Positions 54,513 to 64,000 of a DNA stretch of 64,000 nt are shown in pieces. The notes beneath the pieces were generated by a model. The model did no database searches. It had not been told where the DNA came from and was given only the letters and a program-made list of their open reading frames with translations. Source of the stretch: Nitratireductor alexandrii (GTDB lineage: Bacteria; Pseudomonadota; Alphaproteobacteria; Rhizobiales; Rhizobiaceae); contig NZ_RBVY01000007.1 in the NCBI RefSeq assembly GCF_004000215.1, forward strand, positions 222,870 through 286,869. Direction: 5' to 3'. Made by a program: the position numbers and the translations under genes. The first letter of the stretch is position 1. Every line of letters begins with the position of its first letter.

Positions 54513-55520
54513 ATGACGACCACGCCGGGGGGGAGGCATATTGTTGCCGGGCCGTCTTTGCATTGGGGCAGCGTGTGGGACACGCGCGATGTCGGGGATG
54601 TCGAGGCCTTCGATTATTATCGAGACGGCATCTGCCAGTCCTTCATGGAGCTCCTGCCCGAGTTGGAGGCGGCGCGGCGGCGGCGGTTCAAGGCGCGGGT
54701 GGAATCGCACCGGCTGGGCGAGGGCGCCGTCAACCGGGTCGATGCGACAGCCCATCTTGTCTTGCGGACTGGCCGCGAGATCGCCCGCTCGCCGCGCGAA
54801 TGCTACTATCTCAATCTGCAGCGGGGCGGAGAGTGCCGCATCGATCAGGCGGGGACGGAGATCGCCCTGCGCGCCGGCGATGTCGGGATTTTCGATTCGG
54901 GGCGGCCGTTTTCGCTCGAGCATCGCCGGCTGTCGTCGCTGGCGGTATCCTCGTTCTGGGTGCCGCGCGAAGCGCTGGCTTCCCGCCTCGGCGGCCATTT
55001 GCCGGAGCGGCCCCGTCTTTTGTCGACGGTGCCCGCGCTCGGGCGGCTGATTGCGGAGACCGCGCGCTCGATCGACGAGACTGCCGGTTATCTGCCCGAA
55101 GCCGCGTCGGCGCGGCTTTTTTCCATGCTGCTCGACCTGACGGCGATGGCCCTGGGCGGTGAGGGCGTCGCGGTGGCGCCCGGGTCGCGGGCGGACGCGC
55201 AGTTTGTGGCCCTGCGTCGCTATGTTGAGCGCTGTTTCGCCGATCCGCGTCTCAACGCGGCGCGGTGTGCCCGGGCCATCGGCATCTCGCCACGCTATGT
55301 GCACAAGCTCTTTGCGCGGGCCGGAACCACGCTCGGTGCTTTTGTGATGGAGGTGCGGCTGCGCGAGGCCGCGGCCGCGCTGCGCGCGCCGGCGAAGGCT
55401 GCCGTTCCGGTGACGTCGATCGCCTATGCGTGCGGCTTTTCCGACCTGTCGCATTTTTCCAGGTCGTTTCGCGCCCGCTACGGCGCGCCGCCGGGCGCCT
55501 GGCGGCGTCTGGCTCACTAA
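54513..55520 (+). CDS. AraC family transcriptional regulator
   Basis: 335 residues. The N-terminal cupin-like AraC_binding_2 region (YLNLQRGGECRIDQAGTEIA, RAGDVGIFDSGRPFSLEH) is followed by two helix-turn-helices at the C-terminus: CARAIGISPRYVHKLFARAG and VTSIAYACGFSDLSHFSRSF then YGAPPGAWR. It is divergent from the esterase-like hydrolase and is the obvious candidate for its regulator. The inducer is unknown. Confidence 0.9.
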   Translation: MTTTPGGRHIVAGPSLHWGSVWDTRDVGDVEAFDYYRDGICQSFMELLPELEAARRRRFKARVESHRLGEGAVNRVDATAHLVLRTGREIARSPRECYYLNLQRGGECRIDQAGTEIALRAGDVGIFDSGRPFSLEHRRLSSLAVSSFWVPREALASRLGGHLPERPRLLSTVPALGRLIAETARSIDETAGYLPEAASARLFSMLLDLTAMALGGEGVAVAPGSRADAQFVALRRYVERCFADPRLNAARCARAIGISPRYVHKLFARAGTTLGAFVMEVRLREAAAALRAPAKAAVPVTSIAYACGFSDLSHFSRSFRARYGAPPGAWRRLAH

Positions 55521-55585
55521 AGCGTTTCCAGGCGAAGTGGAAGCCGGTTCGCCGTTCAAAAACACGTCAAAACAATAAGTTAAAC
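55520..55585. repeat. Rhizobiales-type interspersed intergenic element
   Basis: The sequence starting AAAGCGTTTCCAGGCGAAGT and running through GCCGGTTCGCCGTTCAAAAA to GTCAAAACAATAAG resembles, from memory, a short element repeated between genes in many Rhizobiales genomes. Only one copy is visible in this window, so the assignment rests on recognition. Confidence 0.45.
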
Positions 55586-55633
55586 CGGTCTGCGATTCCG
55601 TGAAAAGCAGAACGGCCCTGACCGCCGGAAAGC

Positions 55634-55657
55634 AAAAACCCGGCCGCGGGGGCCGGG
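55634..55657 (-). terminator. Rho-independent terminator of the aminotransferase gene
   Basis: CCCGGCC (55639-55645) pairs with GGCCGGG (55651-55657) around a 5-nt loop. On the minus strand the stem is followed by five T residues. Confidence 0.85.
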
Positions 55658-55694
55658 TCGGTCTTGTTGTGGGCTATGCCCGTGCCGAAAAGCG

Positions 55695-57017
<1,323 letters not shown>

Positions 57018-57127
57018 TTAACCTTGATCAAAACCGGTTCGCCGATAATGGCGCGGATCCGGCCGGTTTCGTATCGGTGCGGCCGGCGGATCGCGGTGCG
57101 GCGGATCATCGTCGCCGGTCGGGTTCA

Positions 57128-58078
57128 ATGCGGAGAGCCGGTTTCGTGTCGCGCAGCGCAGGCCTTGCCCATATCGTTCGCCAGAATGACGGCACCTCGA
57201 CCGGCGTGTGGGGCGTCTACACGATCAAGAGCGCCTTTCAGCCGGTGTTCGCCTTCGGCGAGGGCAAGCTTTCCATCGCGGCGTTCGAGGGGCTGGTGCG
57301 GCCGTTTCGCGACGGGACCGGCCTGTCGCCCTATGCGTTCTTTCGCAGCATCCCGCCGATCGACCGCTTCCATGTCGAAACCTTGATGCGCACGCTGCAT
57401 CTGCTCAACGCGGCGGCGTGTCTCGACCCGAAAGTGTCGATCTTCGTCAATTTCGATCCGTCCCTGTTCACCGACGCCGAGGTCGTGGACGTGGCGATCC
57501 GCGACATGCGGCTGGTGCTGCACGAGGCGGGCATGCATCCCGGCCGGATCGTATGCGAGGTGACCGAACAGAAATCCGCCTCCTCCGGCGCGCTGCATCG
57601 TTTTGTCGACGCCTTGCGGGCCAGCGGGTTCAAGATCGCCGTCGACGATTACGGGGCGGACGATTCCGATATTCAGCGTATTGACGAGTTGAAGCCCGAT
57701 ATCGTCAAATTCGACGCGCAGTGGATCACGCGGCTGATGGATTCGGGAGCCGGATTCGGACTTTTGAAGGTGATGGTGTCGCGTTTCGCCGACAACGGCA
57801 TCGAAACCGTGTTCGAGGGGATCGAGGAGATGTGGCAGTTGGAACTCGCCGAGGAAAGCGGCGCGTCGATGGTGCAGGGTTTTGTGCTGGCCCGGCCGGA
57901 ACTGGCCCCGACGAGCTTTTCGATTTTCTCCGCCGCGCACGCGCCCGGCGGGCCGGACCCGTCATGGTCGGGGGGCGGCGCGATGCCTGTGCGGGAAACC
58001 GACGACGCGCCGCCGCAGAGCCGTCATCAACAGGCTGCGAGGCGCCCGACATTCGGCCGCCGTCAGTCCGGCCGTTGA
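57128..58078 (+). CDS. EAL domain-containing protein 1
   Basis: 316 residues. The EAL domain fills about 25-280: the signature is FEGLVRP instead of ExLxR with Ala, then SIFVNFDPSLF, VCEVTEQ, KIAVDDYGADDSDIQ (the DDFG-type pair), DIVKFDAQWI with Lys, ETVFEGIEE and MVQGFVLARP. Most metal and catalytic residues are therefore present, but EGL and DDYG are deviations, so cyclic-di-GMP hydrolysis or only binding are both possible. There is no membrane segment or sensor domain. It is followed directly by a second EAL gene. I prefer the ATG at 57128 over a GTG at 57077. Confidence 0.85.
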   Translation: MRRAGFVSRSAGLAHIVRQNDGTSTGVWGVYTIKSAFQPVFAFGEGKLSIAAFEGLVRPFRDGTGLSPYAFFRSIPPIDRFHVETLMRTLHLLNAAACLDPKVSIFVNFDPSLFTDAEVVDVAIRDMRLVLHEAGMHPGRIVCEVTEQKSASSGALHRFVDALRASGFKIAVDDYGADDSDIQRIDELKPDIVKFDAQWITRLMDSGAGFGLLKVMVSRFADNGIETVFEGIEEMWQLELAEESGASMVQGFVLARPELAPTSFSIFSAAHAPGGPDPSWSGGGAMPVRETDDAPPQSRHQQAARRPTFGRRQSGR

Positions 58079-58181
58079 CCGCTGCCATGGCCCACGCCGC
58101 GCTCCCGGCCATCGCAGCAAATCGCCTGCGCGCGCCGCTTTCGTGTCGCTGCCGTGCGACGGCGCGGCCGGGGGGGCGAGG

Positions 58182-59000
58182 GTGAGCGACGCCTTCGCCT
58201 TCAATGTCGACGAGGTCGGCATCGCCTATGGCCGCTTTCAGGAATTGCGGTTGAAAAGCTGCTATCAGCCGCTTTTCCGGGTCGAGGACGACCTGTTGAT
58301 GCCGTTCGCGGTCGAGGCGCTGGTGATCGCCTTTACCGGCGGCAGGGCCGTGCCGGCGGCCAAGCTTTTCGAGCGCGCCGCGGCCGAGGAGCGGGCCGCG
58401 CTCGAGCGCCTGTGCCGGGTGCTGCACATGCGCAACTACCACAATATCGGCGTGGACGGGCTGGAACTGTTCTTCAATGTCGACCCGGCCATGCCCGATG
58501 AGGACGTCGAGCATCTGGACTGGCTGTTTGCGGAAAACGAAATCGCGCCGGGGATGGTGGTGTGCGAGATCACCGAAGCCCTCGGCGCGGGAACGGAGCG
58601 GGTGACGGCGCTGACCCAAAATATCCGCCGCTCGGGCATGCGGGTGGCGGTCGACGATTTCGGGGCGGGCCATTCGACGCCGGCCCGGCTGCGGCTGATC
58701 AGGCCGGATATCGTCAAGCTCGATGCGGCCTGGTTTCAAAAGATCGTCGCCGACGAGGCCGCGCGCGATTTCCTGCCCACGCTTTTCGCGCGCTTTCACG
58801 AACTGGGCACCCAGGTGCTGGTGGAGGGGATCGAGACGCCCGAGCAACTGCGTGTCGCGATCGCGGCCGGTGCCGACCATCTGCAGGGGTTTTTGCTGGC
58901 CCGCCCGGCGCTCGCCGGCACGATATTCGACGATGCCGCCTTGTCGGTGGCAGCGCTTTCGGCCGAGGCCGCGCCGGGAGCGCAGGCGACCTCGCGCTGA
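58182..59000 (+). CDS. EAL domain-containing protein 2
   Basis: 272 residues from a GTG preceded by GGGCGAGG; the frame upstream is Arg-rich and rejected. The EAL domain is complete: FAVEALVIAF (EAL signature), LFFNVDPAMP, VVCEITEAL, RVAVDDFGAGHS (DDFGxG), DIVKLDAAWF, QVLVEGIETPEQ and HLQGFLLARP. The catalytic set looks intact, suggesting an active c-di-GMP phosphodiesterase. It shares the no-sensor, EAL-only layout with the gene upstream, from which it probably arose by duplication. Confidence 0.85.
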   Translation: MSDAFAFNVDEVGIAYGRFQELRLKSCYQPLFRVEDDLLMPFAVEALVIAFTGGRAVPAAKLFERAAAEERAALERLCRVLHMRNYHNIGVDGLELFFNVDPAMPDEDVEHLDWLFAENEIAPGMVVCEITEALGAGTERVTALTQNIRRSGMRVAVDDFGAGHSTPARLRLIRPDIVKLDAAWFQKIVADEAARDFLPTLFARFHELGTQVLVEGIETPEQLRVAIAAGADHLQGFLLARPALAGTIFDDAALSVAALSAEAAPGAQATSR

Positions 59001-59115
59001 CAGGTCAAGATTGTCGATCGGTCCACCAAAACGATTGATTGGTCAAGCGCTCCCGCGCGGCCGATAGTGGGCGCGGCGCGGTTTGCGCGTTTCCGGATCG
59101 GCAAGGTGGCGGGCG

Positions 59116-59727
59116 ATGATCACGATCTACGGCATGGGAGACAGCGGCAATTGCTACAAGCCGCGGCTGCTGCTGGCCAAGCTCGGGATTGGCTTTCGCC
59201 ACGTCGAGGTCGACGCGCTCGACGGGTCGACCCGCGCGCCGGACTTCCTCGCCAAAAACCCGAACGGCAAGGTGCCGCTGCTGGAGACCGAGGACGGGCG
59301 TCATCTGGCCGAATCCAACGCCATGCTGCTTTATCTGGCCGAGGGGACCCGCTTCCTGCCGCAGGACCGGTTCGAGCGGGCGCTTGCCTATCAATGGCTG
59401 TTTTTCGAGCAATATAGCCACGAACCCGCCGTGGCGGTGCGCCGGGCGCTGTTGGTCTATCCCGAACGCGCGCCGCAGCGCACGCCGGCCCGGCTCGCCG
59501 AAACGCTGGAGGCCGGCAACAGGGCGCTCGCGGTGATGGAAGATCGGTTGGATACGGCCCGCTTTTTCGCCGGCGAGGCGATGTCGGTCGCCGATATCGC
59601 GCTTTACGCCTATACCCATCAGGCCGGGCGCGGCGGGTTCGACCTCGGGCTTTTTCCGGCGGTTTCGGCATGGCTGAAACGCGTCGAGGCCGATCCCGGT
59701 CACGTGCCGATCGACTGGCGGCCGTGA
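59116..59727 (+). CDS. Glutathione S-transferase family protein
   Basis: 203 residues. The N-terminal thioredoxin-fold domain (MITIYGMGDSGNCYKPRLLL, PNGKVPLLETEDGRHLAESN with the cis-Pro and glutathione-binding ES pair) is followed by an all-helical C-terminal domain (AGEAMSVADIALYAYTHQAG with the N-capping Asp). Substrate is unknown. The ATG at 59116 gives the standard length. Confidence 0.9.
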   Translation: MITIYGMGDSGNCYKPRLLLAKLGIGFRHVEVDALDGSTRAPDFLAKNPNGKVPLLETEDGRHLAESNAMLLYLAEGTRFLPQDRFERALAYQWLFFEQYSHEPAVAVRRALLVYPERAPQRTPARLAETLEAGNRALAVMEDRLDTARFFAGEAMSVADIALYAYTHQAGRGGFDLGLFPAVSAWLKRVEADPGHVPIDWRP

Positions 59728-59758
59728 GCGCGGGTCCAAAATCTGTCGCCCGGGCATG

Positions 59759-59783
59759 AAAAAGGCGGGGTCGGCACCCCGCC
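59759..59783 (-). terminator. Rho-independent terminator of the second cold-shock gene
   Basis: GGCGGGGT (59764-59771) and ACCCCGCC (59776-59783) form a perfect 8-bp stem with loop CGGC. On the minus strand it is followed by five T residues (59759-59763). Confidence 0.9.
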
Positions 59784-59833
59784 TCTTCCAAAACGATCAC
59801 GTGCCGCGGCGCCGGGCGCCGCCCGCAAATGGT

Positions 59834-60046
59834 TCAGTCGGCAGCCGTCAGATTGCCGGCCGAGGAGCGGCCGGTGCGGCGGTCCTGCTGGATCTCGTAG
59901 TTGACCTTCTGGCCTTCCACGAGATTGCCCATGCCCGAGCGCTCGACGGCGGAGATGTGGACGAACACGTCCGAGCCGCCTTCGTCAGGCTGGATGAAAC
60001 CGAAGCCTTTGGTCGAATTGAACCACTTCACTGTTCCGGTTGCCAT
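59834..60046 (-). CDS. Cold-shock protein (CspA family), copy 2
   Basis: A 70-residue OB-fold RNA chaperone: [20 protein letters not shown] with RNP1 ([10 protein letters not shown]) and RNP2 (VFVHISAV). It ends [17 protein letters not shown]. It is the more canonical of the two Csp proteins in the window ([10 protein letters not shown]). A long gene-free region upstream probably contains a structured 5' leader. Confidence 0.95.
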   Translation of the reverse strand: MATGTVKWFNSTKGFGFIQPDEGGSDVFVHISAVERSGMGNLVEGQKVNYEIQQDRRTGRSSAGNLTAAD

Positions 60047-60519
60047 GGTGAGTTCCTTCAGATTTGCAACGTCATGTGGCCACGACCCTTCGTGGCCGGT
60101 GGTATCGAGATTTTGGAGATTGACGTCAGCAAATGCGAGGAAGATCGCAACCTGCCGTATCGATCGGCCGAAATATCAATGTTGACCATATAAAGGTGTG
60201 CGGGCCCGCTGGCAAGAACAACGGTGCGCGCGCCGCCGAGGGTCAAGGCCCGCCGCGCGCGGCGATCCGGCGTCGCGGCGGCGCCACATGGCCGGTCGGG
60301 GCGGGCGGCGCGGGACTGGAACCTGGCCGCGCGCAGGCGCTGAATTGCGGCGGAATTCGGATCGAATATCCGGGAAAAAAATATATTTTTCAGCCGATTG
60401 CGTGCATCGGCGGACAGGAATAGATGCCTGCCGTCCGCTGCGGCGTGGATGAAACGGGCCTGCCCGAAACGCGCCGAAGCGGCGTCTATGACCCCTCATT
60501 ATGGAATGGAGTAATTCCG
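60047..60519. other. Gene-free stretch with an AT-rich palindrome
   Basis: About 470 nt between the divergent cold-shock and DUF1344 genes. The first 150 nt are the cold-shock leader and promoter. An 18-bp AT tract, GAAAAAAATATATTTTTC (about 60373-60390), is nearly palindromic and stands out in GC-rich DNA. It is a likely promoter or nucleoid-protein site for the DUF1344 gene. I see no ORF. Confidence 0.4.
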
Positions 60520-60756
60520 ATGAAGACGCTTCTCGCCGCCGTGCTCGCCGCGGCTTCCTTCGTGACTGTCGCGCTCGCCGGTGAAATGCAGGGCGTGGTG
60601 TCGGCCGTCGACGCCGAGGCCATGGTCATCGTGATGGAGGATGGCGCCGAGCTCGCCGTCGCCGACGGCGTCAGCCTCGAGGGCATCGAGCCGGGCACCA
60701 GCGTCGTCGTGACCACCGACGACAGCGACACCGTGATCTCGATCGTCGCCGACTGA
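60520..60756 (+). CDS. DUF1344 family exported small protein (copy 2)
   Basis: 78 residues. Signal peptide MKTLLAAVLAAASFVTVALA and mature part EMQGVVSAVDAEAMVIVMED then GIEPGTSVVVTTDDSDTVIS. It is clearly related to the protein at 29437-29679 in layout and in the (E/Q)GxVxxVD start. Function is unknown. In this copy the mature domain is strongly acidic. Confidence 0.82.
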   Translation: MKTLLAAVLAAASFVTVALAGEMQGVVSAVDAEAMVIVMEDGAELAVADGVSLEGIEPGTSVVVTTDDSDTVISIVAD

Positions 60757-60935
60757 TCGCGCCGCGACGGTCGAAAGCCTGCCGCGGGCCGTTGGCGCGC
60801 GGCAGGTCTCCACAAACCCGCCCTGGCCGCCCTCGTGACCGCCATGGCGGACGCCCGGTCCGGGACGCGGATTGCGTCCGACCCGGCACGTGTTATGGCT
60901 AAGGGGTTGCGCATCAGCCCCGGGAGGACACCGCC

Positions 60936-61835
60936 ATGACGCTTCGATTGCCGCTTGCACGCCTTCTATCCTTTACCGCCATCGCGCTGGCCGTCGCGCC
61001 GGGCGCGGCCCTGGCCGCCGAAAAGACCGTCAGTTTCGAGGTCGGCGGCGAAAAGGTGGTCGGCACGATGAACCTGCCCGACGGCGTGGAGAACCCGCCG
61101 GTGATCCTGCTTCTGCACGGGTTTACCGGCAACCGCGACGAGCTCGAGATCCCGGCCGCCAAGGAAGGCGTTTTCGCACGCGCGGCGCGCATGTGGGCCG
61201 AAAACGGGATCGCCAGCCTCAGGATTGACTTCCGCAATTCCGGCGACAGCGACGGCGCGTTCGCCGACACCACCGTGGCGCGCCAGGTCGAGGACGGACT
61301 GGCCGCGCTCGACTTTCTCGCCGCCTCCGGCGAGGTCGACGAGGACCGCATGGCGCTGGTCGGCTGGAGCATGGGCGGCACGGTGGGGGCGGCGGTCGCA
61401 GGCCGCACCGATCACGATCTCGACGCCGTGGCGCTGTGGGCGCCGGGCAGCAACCTCGCCGCGGCGATGACCTTCGTGCTCGGCCCCGATACCATGAAGG
61501 CCGGTTTCGCCAGCAGCGGCGCGGCGGTGAAGGTGACCTTGCCGTGGGGCGCGGAGATCGCGCTTAAGCCCGGTTTTTTCGAACAGCTCTACCTGATCGA
61601 TCCGGTGGCGGAGATCGCCGAATATGACGAGCCGCTGTTCGTGGCGGTCGGCACCAAGGACGACGTGGTGTTTCCGCAGCCGGCCTCGGGCCAGGTGCTG
61701 CTCGACTATCACGACGGCGAGGGGGAGCTGTTCGTGCGGCCGATGGACCACGTCTTCAACGCCTTTGCCGGCACCGAGACGGTCGACGAGCTGATCGGCG
61801 CGACCGGCGCCTTCATCAGCAAGCATCTCGACTGA
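60936..61835 (+). CDS. Exported alpha/beta hydrolase
   Basis: 299 residues with a signal peptide (LPLARLLSFTAIALAVAPGA to LAA). The oxyanion segment is PPVILLLHGFTGNRDELEIP (about 51-70), the nucleophile elbow LVGWSMGGTVG (about 144-154, Ser), the acid in VGTKDDVVFPQPAS and the catalytic His in RPMDHVFNA. It resembles the dienelactone/feruloyl-esterase-like group of periplasmic hydrolases. The substrate is unknown. Confidence 0.88.
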   Translation: MTLRLPLARLLSFTAIALAVAPGAALAAEKTVSFEVGGEKVVGTMNLPDGVENPPVILLLHGFTGNRDELEIPAAKEGVFARAARMWAENGIASLRIDFRNSGDSDGAFADTTVARQVEDGLAALDFLAASGEVDEDRMALVGWSMGGTVGAAVAGRTDHDLDAVALWAPGSNLAAAMTFVLGPDTMKAGFASSGAAVKVTLPWGAEIALKPGFFEQLYLIDPVAEIAEYDEPLFVAVGTKDDVVFPQPASGQVLLDYHDGEGELFVRPMDHVFNAFAGTETVDELIGATGAFISKHLD

Positions 61836-61880
61836 TGGCCGGCACCGCCGCGACCGGGCCGGGCTGAGCCGGCGCGCGGC

Positions 61881-62192
61881 TCAGAACGGGTCTTCGTGAA
61901 AGACTTTCGGCTTGCACACGCGCACGAAACAGCGCGGGTCGTCGCGGGTCGGGATCCAGCCATTGGCGGCATACTCGTCCCAGCCGCAAAAACCGCCATG
62001 CAGCACGTAGCGGTCGTACAGCGTCAGCGAGGGGTTGCGTTTCGATCCGTAGCGGAAGATCGCCGCGCCCTCGCGCTCCAGGATCGCCTGCGCCTGGCCG
62101 CAGTCGAGCGTCTCGGACTGGTAGCGCGCGATCGCGGCGGCCGGCGTGGCGGCCAGCGCGACAAGCGAGGTCAGCACCAAAATCCTGATCAT
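61881..62192 (-). CDS. Small exported Cys-containing protein
   Basis: 103 residues: signal peptide MIRILVLTSLVALAATPAAA, then a compact domain with four Cys (ETLDCGQAQAILEREG, LHGGFCGWDEYAANG, RDDPRCFVRVCKPKVFHEDP), suggesting two disulfides. Similar small secreted proteins occur widely in Rhizobiales as hypothetical proteins. No enzyme motif is present. It is convergent with the hydrolase gene ending at 61835. Confidence 0.8.
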   Translation of the reverse strand: MIRILVLTSLVALAATPAAAIARYQSETLDCGQAQAILEREGAAIFRYGSKRNPSLTLYDRYVLHGGFCGWDEYAANGWIPTRDDPRCFVRVCKPKVFHEDPF

Positions 62193-62414
62193 GGCCGCTC
62201 CCCTGTCTCGGCCGGCGGCGAAACGCGCCGCGGCCCGAAAAGCCTCGCGCGCGAATGCGGCGGCGATGCGGCAGGGCCGGCCGGACGGCCCTTGGCGCAG
62301 ACCCGACACGGCCGGTTTTTCAAGGAAAAGGGATCGGCGGTGTCGAAATGCCGGCGCCCGGTTCGTCGTGAGGTCGCAAGCGGCCGCGGCCGCAGGATCA
62401 ATCAGGAGGAAACG

Positions 62415-63293
62415 ATGTCCCGCGCCACACTCTTCGCCGGCCTTGCCGGCCTGCTCATGCCGATGCTCGCCGGCCCCGCGCTTGCCGACGACGCGCCCGC
62501 CGGCGACCGGGTCGCGGTCAACGGCATGCAGGTCTATTATGAAAAATCGGGCGCCGGCGACCCGCTGGTGGTGCTGCACGGAGCCTATATGAACATCGAG
62601 ACGATGGGCGAGATCATCCCGATCCTGGCCGAAAACCATACCGTCTACGCGCTGGAGTTCCAGGGCCACGGCCGCACCACCGACATCGACCGGCCGATCA
62701 CCTATCCAAACCTCGCCGACGACGTGGCCGCCTTCATGGACGCGGTCGGGCTCGCGCGCGCCGACGTGTTCGGCTATTCGATGGGCGCGGCGGCCGGCCT
62801 GCAGCTCGCCATCCGCCATCCCGACAAGGTCGGCCGGCTGGTCGCGGCCTCGGTCGCCTACGACGCGCAGGGCTGGCAGCCGGAGTTCAAGGCCTTCATC
62901 CCGCAGATGACTGTCGAGATGTTCGTCGAGATGCCGTTCGCGGCCGACTACAAGCGGCTCGCCGCCGACCCGGACGGCTTTCCCGCACTGGTGGAAAAGC
63001 TGATCCGGCTCGAACACGAACCGATGCAATGGGCCGACGACGTCAAGGCGCTGACGATGCCGGTGCTGATCATTTCGGGCGACGCCGACGTCAACACGCT
63101 GGAGCACGCCGTCTCGATGCTGCGGCTTCTCGGCGGCGGGGGGATGGGCGACATGGGCAAGCCGCTGCCGCAATCGCGGCTGGCGGTGATGCCGGCGACG
63201 TCGCACACCGCGGTGATTACCCAGGCATCCCTGCTTGCCGCCTTCATCGAGCCGTTCCTGAAGGGCGAGACGCCGAAGGGCCTGTTCGACTAG
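62415..63293 (+). CDS. Exported alpha/beta fold hydrolase
   Basis: 292 residues with a signal peptide (MSRATLFAGLAGLLMPMLAG to PALA). Catalytic elements are PLVVLHGAYMNIETM (oxyanion), FGYSMGAAAGLQLA (Ser nucleophile), the acid in LIISGDADVNTLEHA and the C-terminal His in MPATSHTAV. It has epoxide-hydrolase/haloperoxidase-like architecture; the substrate is unknown. AGGAGGA precedes the ATG at 62415. Confidence 0.88.
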   Translation: MSRATLFAGLAGLLMPMLAGPALADDAPAGDRVAVNGMQVYYEKSGAGDPLVVLHGAYMNIETMGEIIPILAENHTVYALEFQGHGRTTDIDRPITYPNLADDVAAFMDAVGLARADVFGYSMGAAAGLQLAIRHPDKVGRLVAASVAYDAQGWQPEFKAFIPQMTVEMFVEMPFAADYKRLAADPDGFPALVEKLIRLEHEPMQWADDVKALTMPVLIISGDADVNTLEHAVSMLRLLGGGGMGDMGKPLPQSRLAVMPATSHTAVITQASLLAAFIEPFLKGETPKGLFD

Positions 63294-63298
63294 CCGGG

Positions 63299-63766
63299 TC
63301 ATTCGTCGGCGCGCCCGGGGCGCCCCGTCGCGCCGTCCGCCGTCTCGGCGCGGCCCGCGTTGCGAACCGGGGTTTCGCCGTCGTCGAACACCAGCGGCTG
63401 GCTGGCACACCGCACCGGCGGCGGCGACGGGGTCTGCGCGCCGCGGCATTCGGCCTGCCAGAGCACCTGGTTGACCTCGTCGCGGAGCTGGTAGATGCGC
63501 TCCTCCTCGATCGGCTCGCAGGGCGGCACCAGCGGAAACAGAAACCCGTCGTTCCAGCGGTCTTCCGGCCGGCGGCCGGCGCAGCGGCGCTTGCGCCGGC
63601 ACACGCGCAGGCGGCAGCGCCGGTGGTTGCCGAGCCTGGTGCACACCCACTGCATCAGGCCGAGGATGATGCCCATGTTCCTGTAGTAATCAGCGCGCTC
63701 GCGCTCGCCCAGTTCCCATTGCGCGTCGGTGCCGACGCCGCGCGGGATTTCCGGCACCTTGAACAC
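63299..63766 (-). CDS. Cys-containing hypothetical protein, start uncertain
   Basis: About 155 residues if it starts at the GTG at 63766; an internal ATG at 63676 is the alternative. A hydrophobic segment MGIILGLMQWVCTRLG is followed by a basic Cys stretch (RRCRLRVCRRKRRCAGRRPE) and an acidic part (CEPIEEERIYQLRDEVNQVL). The frame continues open upstream only because the 102-bp repeat there is a multiple of three. No family is recognised. The tail after about residue 125 is low complexity. Confidence 0.5.
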   Translation of the reverse strand: MFKVPEIPRGVGTDAQWELGERERADYYRNMGIILGLMQWVCTRLGNHRRCRLRVCRRKRRCAGRRPEDRWNDGFLFPLVPPCEPIEEERIYQLRDEVNQVLWQAECRGAQTPSPPPVRCASQPLVFDDGETPVRNAGRAETADGATGRPGRADE

Positions 63767-63814
63767 CGGCCAGGGCCGCGGGAATGGCGGGATTTTGCGG
63801 GAATCGGGTGATGG

Positions 63815-64000
63815 TTTTCGCTCACGGGCCGTTCCGTCGCTGCGCGCCGGGCCCTCTGCAGGCGCGCCCGGAAAACCGGGCGGCCGGCGGTCGCCGGCTC
63901 GGCCGTTGGGCGCTTGTTTTCGCTCGCGGGCCGTTCCGTCGCTCCGCTCTGGGCCCTCTGCGGGCGCGCCCGACAACGCGGGCGGCCGGCGGTCGCCGGC
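63815..64000. repeat. 102-bp tandem repeat, second copy cut by the window end
   Basis: Unit A is 63815-63916 and unit B begins at 63917. Each starts TTTTCGCTC(A/G)CGGGCCGTTC and ends in the palindrome GCCGGCG-GT-CGCCGGC. Units match at most positions. The same peptide-like pattern appears on the minus strand because 102 is divisible by three. Similar palindromic repeats are scattered between genes in Rhizobiales, so this is probably intergenic repeat DNA rather than coding. Confidence 0.8.

Noticed and set aside
63815..64000. CRISPR array
   Set aside because: Two 102-bp units without unique spacers, and no cas genes; it is a simple tandem repeat.

Overview
The window is high-GC (roughly two-thirds G+C by eye) chromosomal DNA from an alphaproteobacterium, most likely a Hyphomicrobiales (Rhizobiales) member of the Phyllobacteriaceae/Mesorhizobium type. 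This is inferred from gene order and family membership, not from a database search. The pointers are: the N-acetylglutaminylglutamine (NAGGN) osmolyte cluster; a trxB-lsrB pair followed by an AbcR-type small RNA; a PetP/PetR-like regulator pair; a sqdBDC-like sulfolipid cluster; a UvrB with a long N-terminal extension; and BA14K, DUF1344, DUF3775 and YbjN proteins. I see no transposase, phage gene, CRISPR array, rRNA or tRNA.

Layout, left half. 1-4.1 kb holds envelope and quinone housekeeping genes (pgeF cut by the window edge, a MidA-like methyltransferase, lgt, divergent ubiK), then a YbjN protein and a CsaA-like tRNA-binding protein. 4.3-9.6 kb is the NAGGN osmoprotectant module: a divergent MarR regulator, amidotransferase, synthetase and M42 peptidase. 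9.6-10.8 kb is a RES/Xre toxin-antitoxin pair with a very readable promoter-operator. 10.8-13.5 kb encodes histidine kinase, response regulator and MarR (PetP/PetR-like), divergent from ilvE. 14.8-24.5 kb mixes a small membrane protein, an MBL hydrolase, BA14K, a cold-shock protein, uvrB, a GNAT acetyltransferase, a SixA-like phosphatase and an endo/exonuclease-phosphatase.

Layout, middle and right. A 635-nt gene-free stretch at 24.5-25.1 kb carries two strong C-rich-loop hairpins. Two tandem LuxR-type regulators and an FAD oxidoreductase follow. 29.8-32.8 kb is sqdB-sqdD-sqdC-like, then 5-formyl-THF cyclo-ligase. 33.9-35.7 kb is the most accessory-looking patch: two paralogous exported proteins and a lipase-like gene cut after its N-terminus. 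35.7-39 kb is a sugar-acid-type catabolic set (HIBADH-like, MR/MLE, Zn-alcohol dehydrogenase). Then come a thioesterase, two tandem extensin-family proteins, DUF3775, an EamA transporter, a TPR protein, a PQQ-type sugar dehydrogenase, a PH-domain protein, greA, an Lrp regulator, trxB, lsrB and the AbcR-like sRNA. The right end has msrP, an unusual EF-G paralog, a hydrolase/AraC pair, an aspartate aminotransferase, two EAL proteins, a GST, a second cold-shock protein, secreted hydrolases and a 102-bp tandem repeat at the edge.

The most noteworthy signals are: (1) an AbcR/alpha-r15-like sRNA at about 48.92-49.04 kb with overlapping LysR-type dyads just upstream; (2) the paired operators embedded in the RES/Xre promoter; (3) the unannotated double hairpin at 24.77-24.89 kb; (4) the duplicated exported proteins next to a truncated lipase; (5) an EF-G-like GTPase whose catalytic G3 histidine is replaced by serine.
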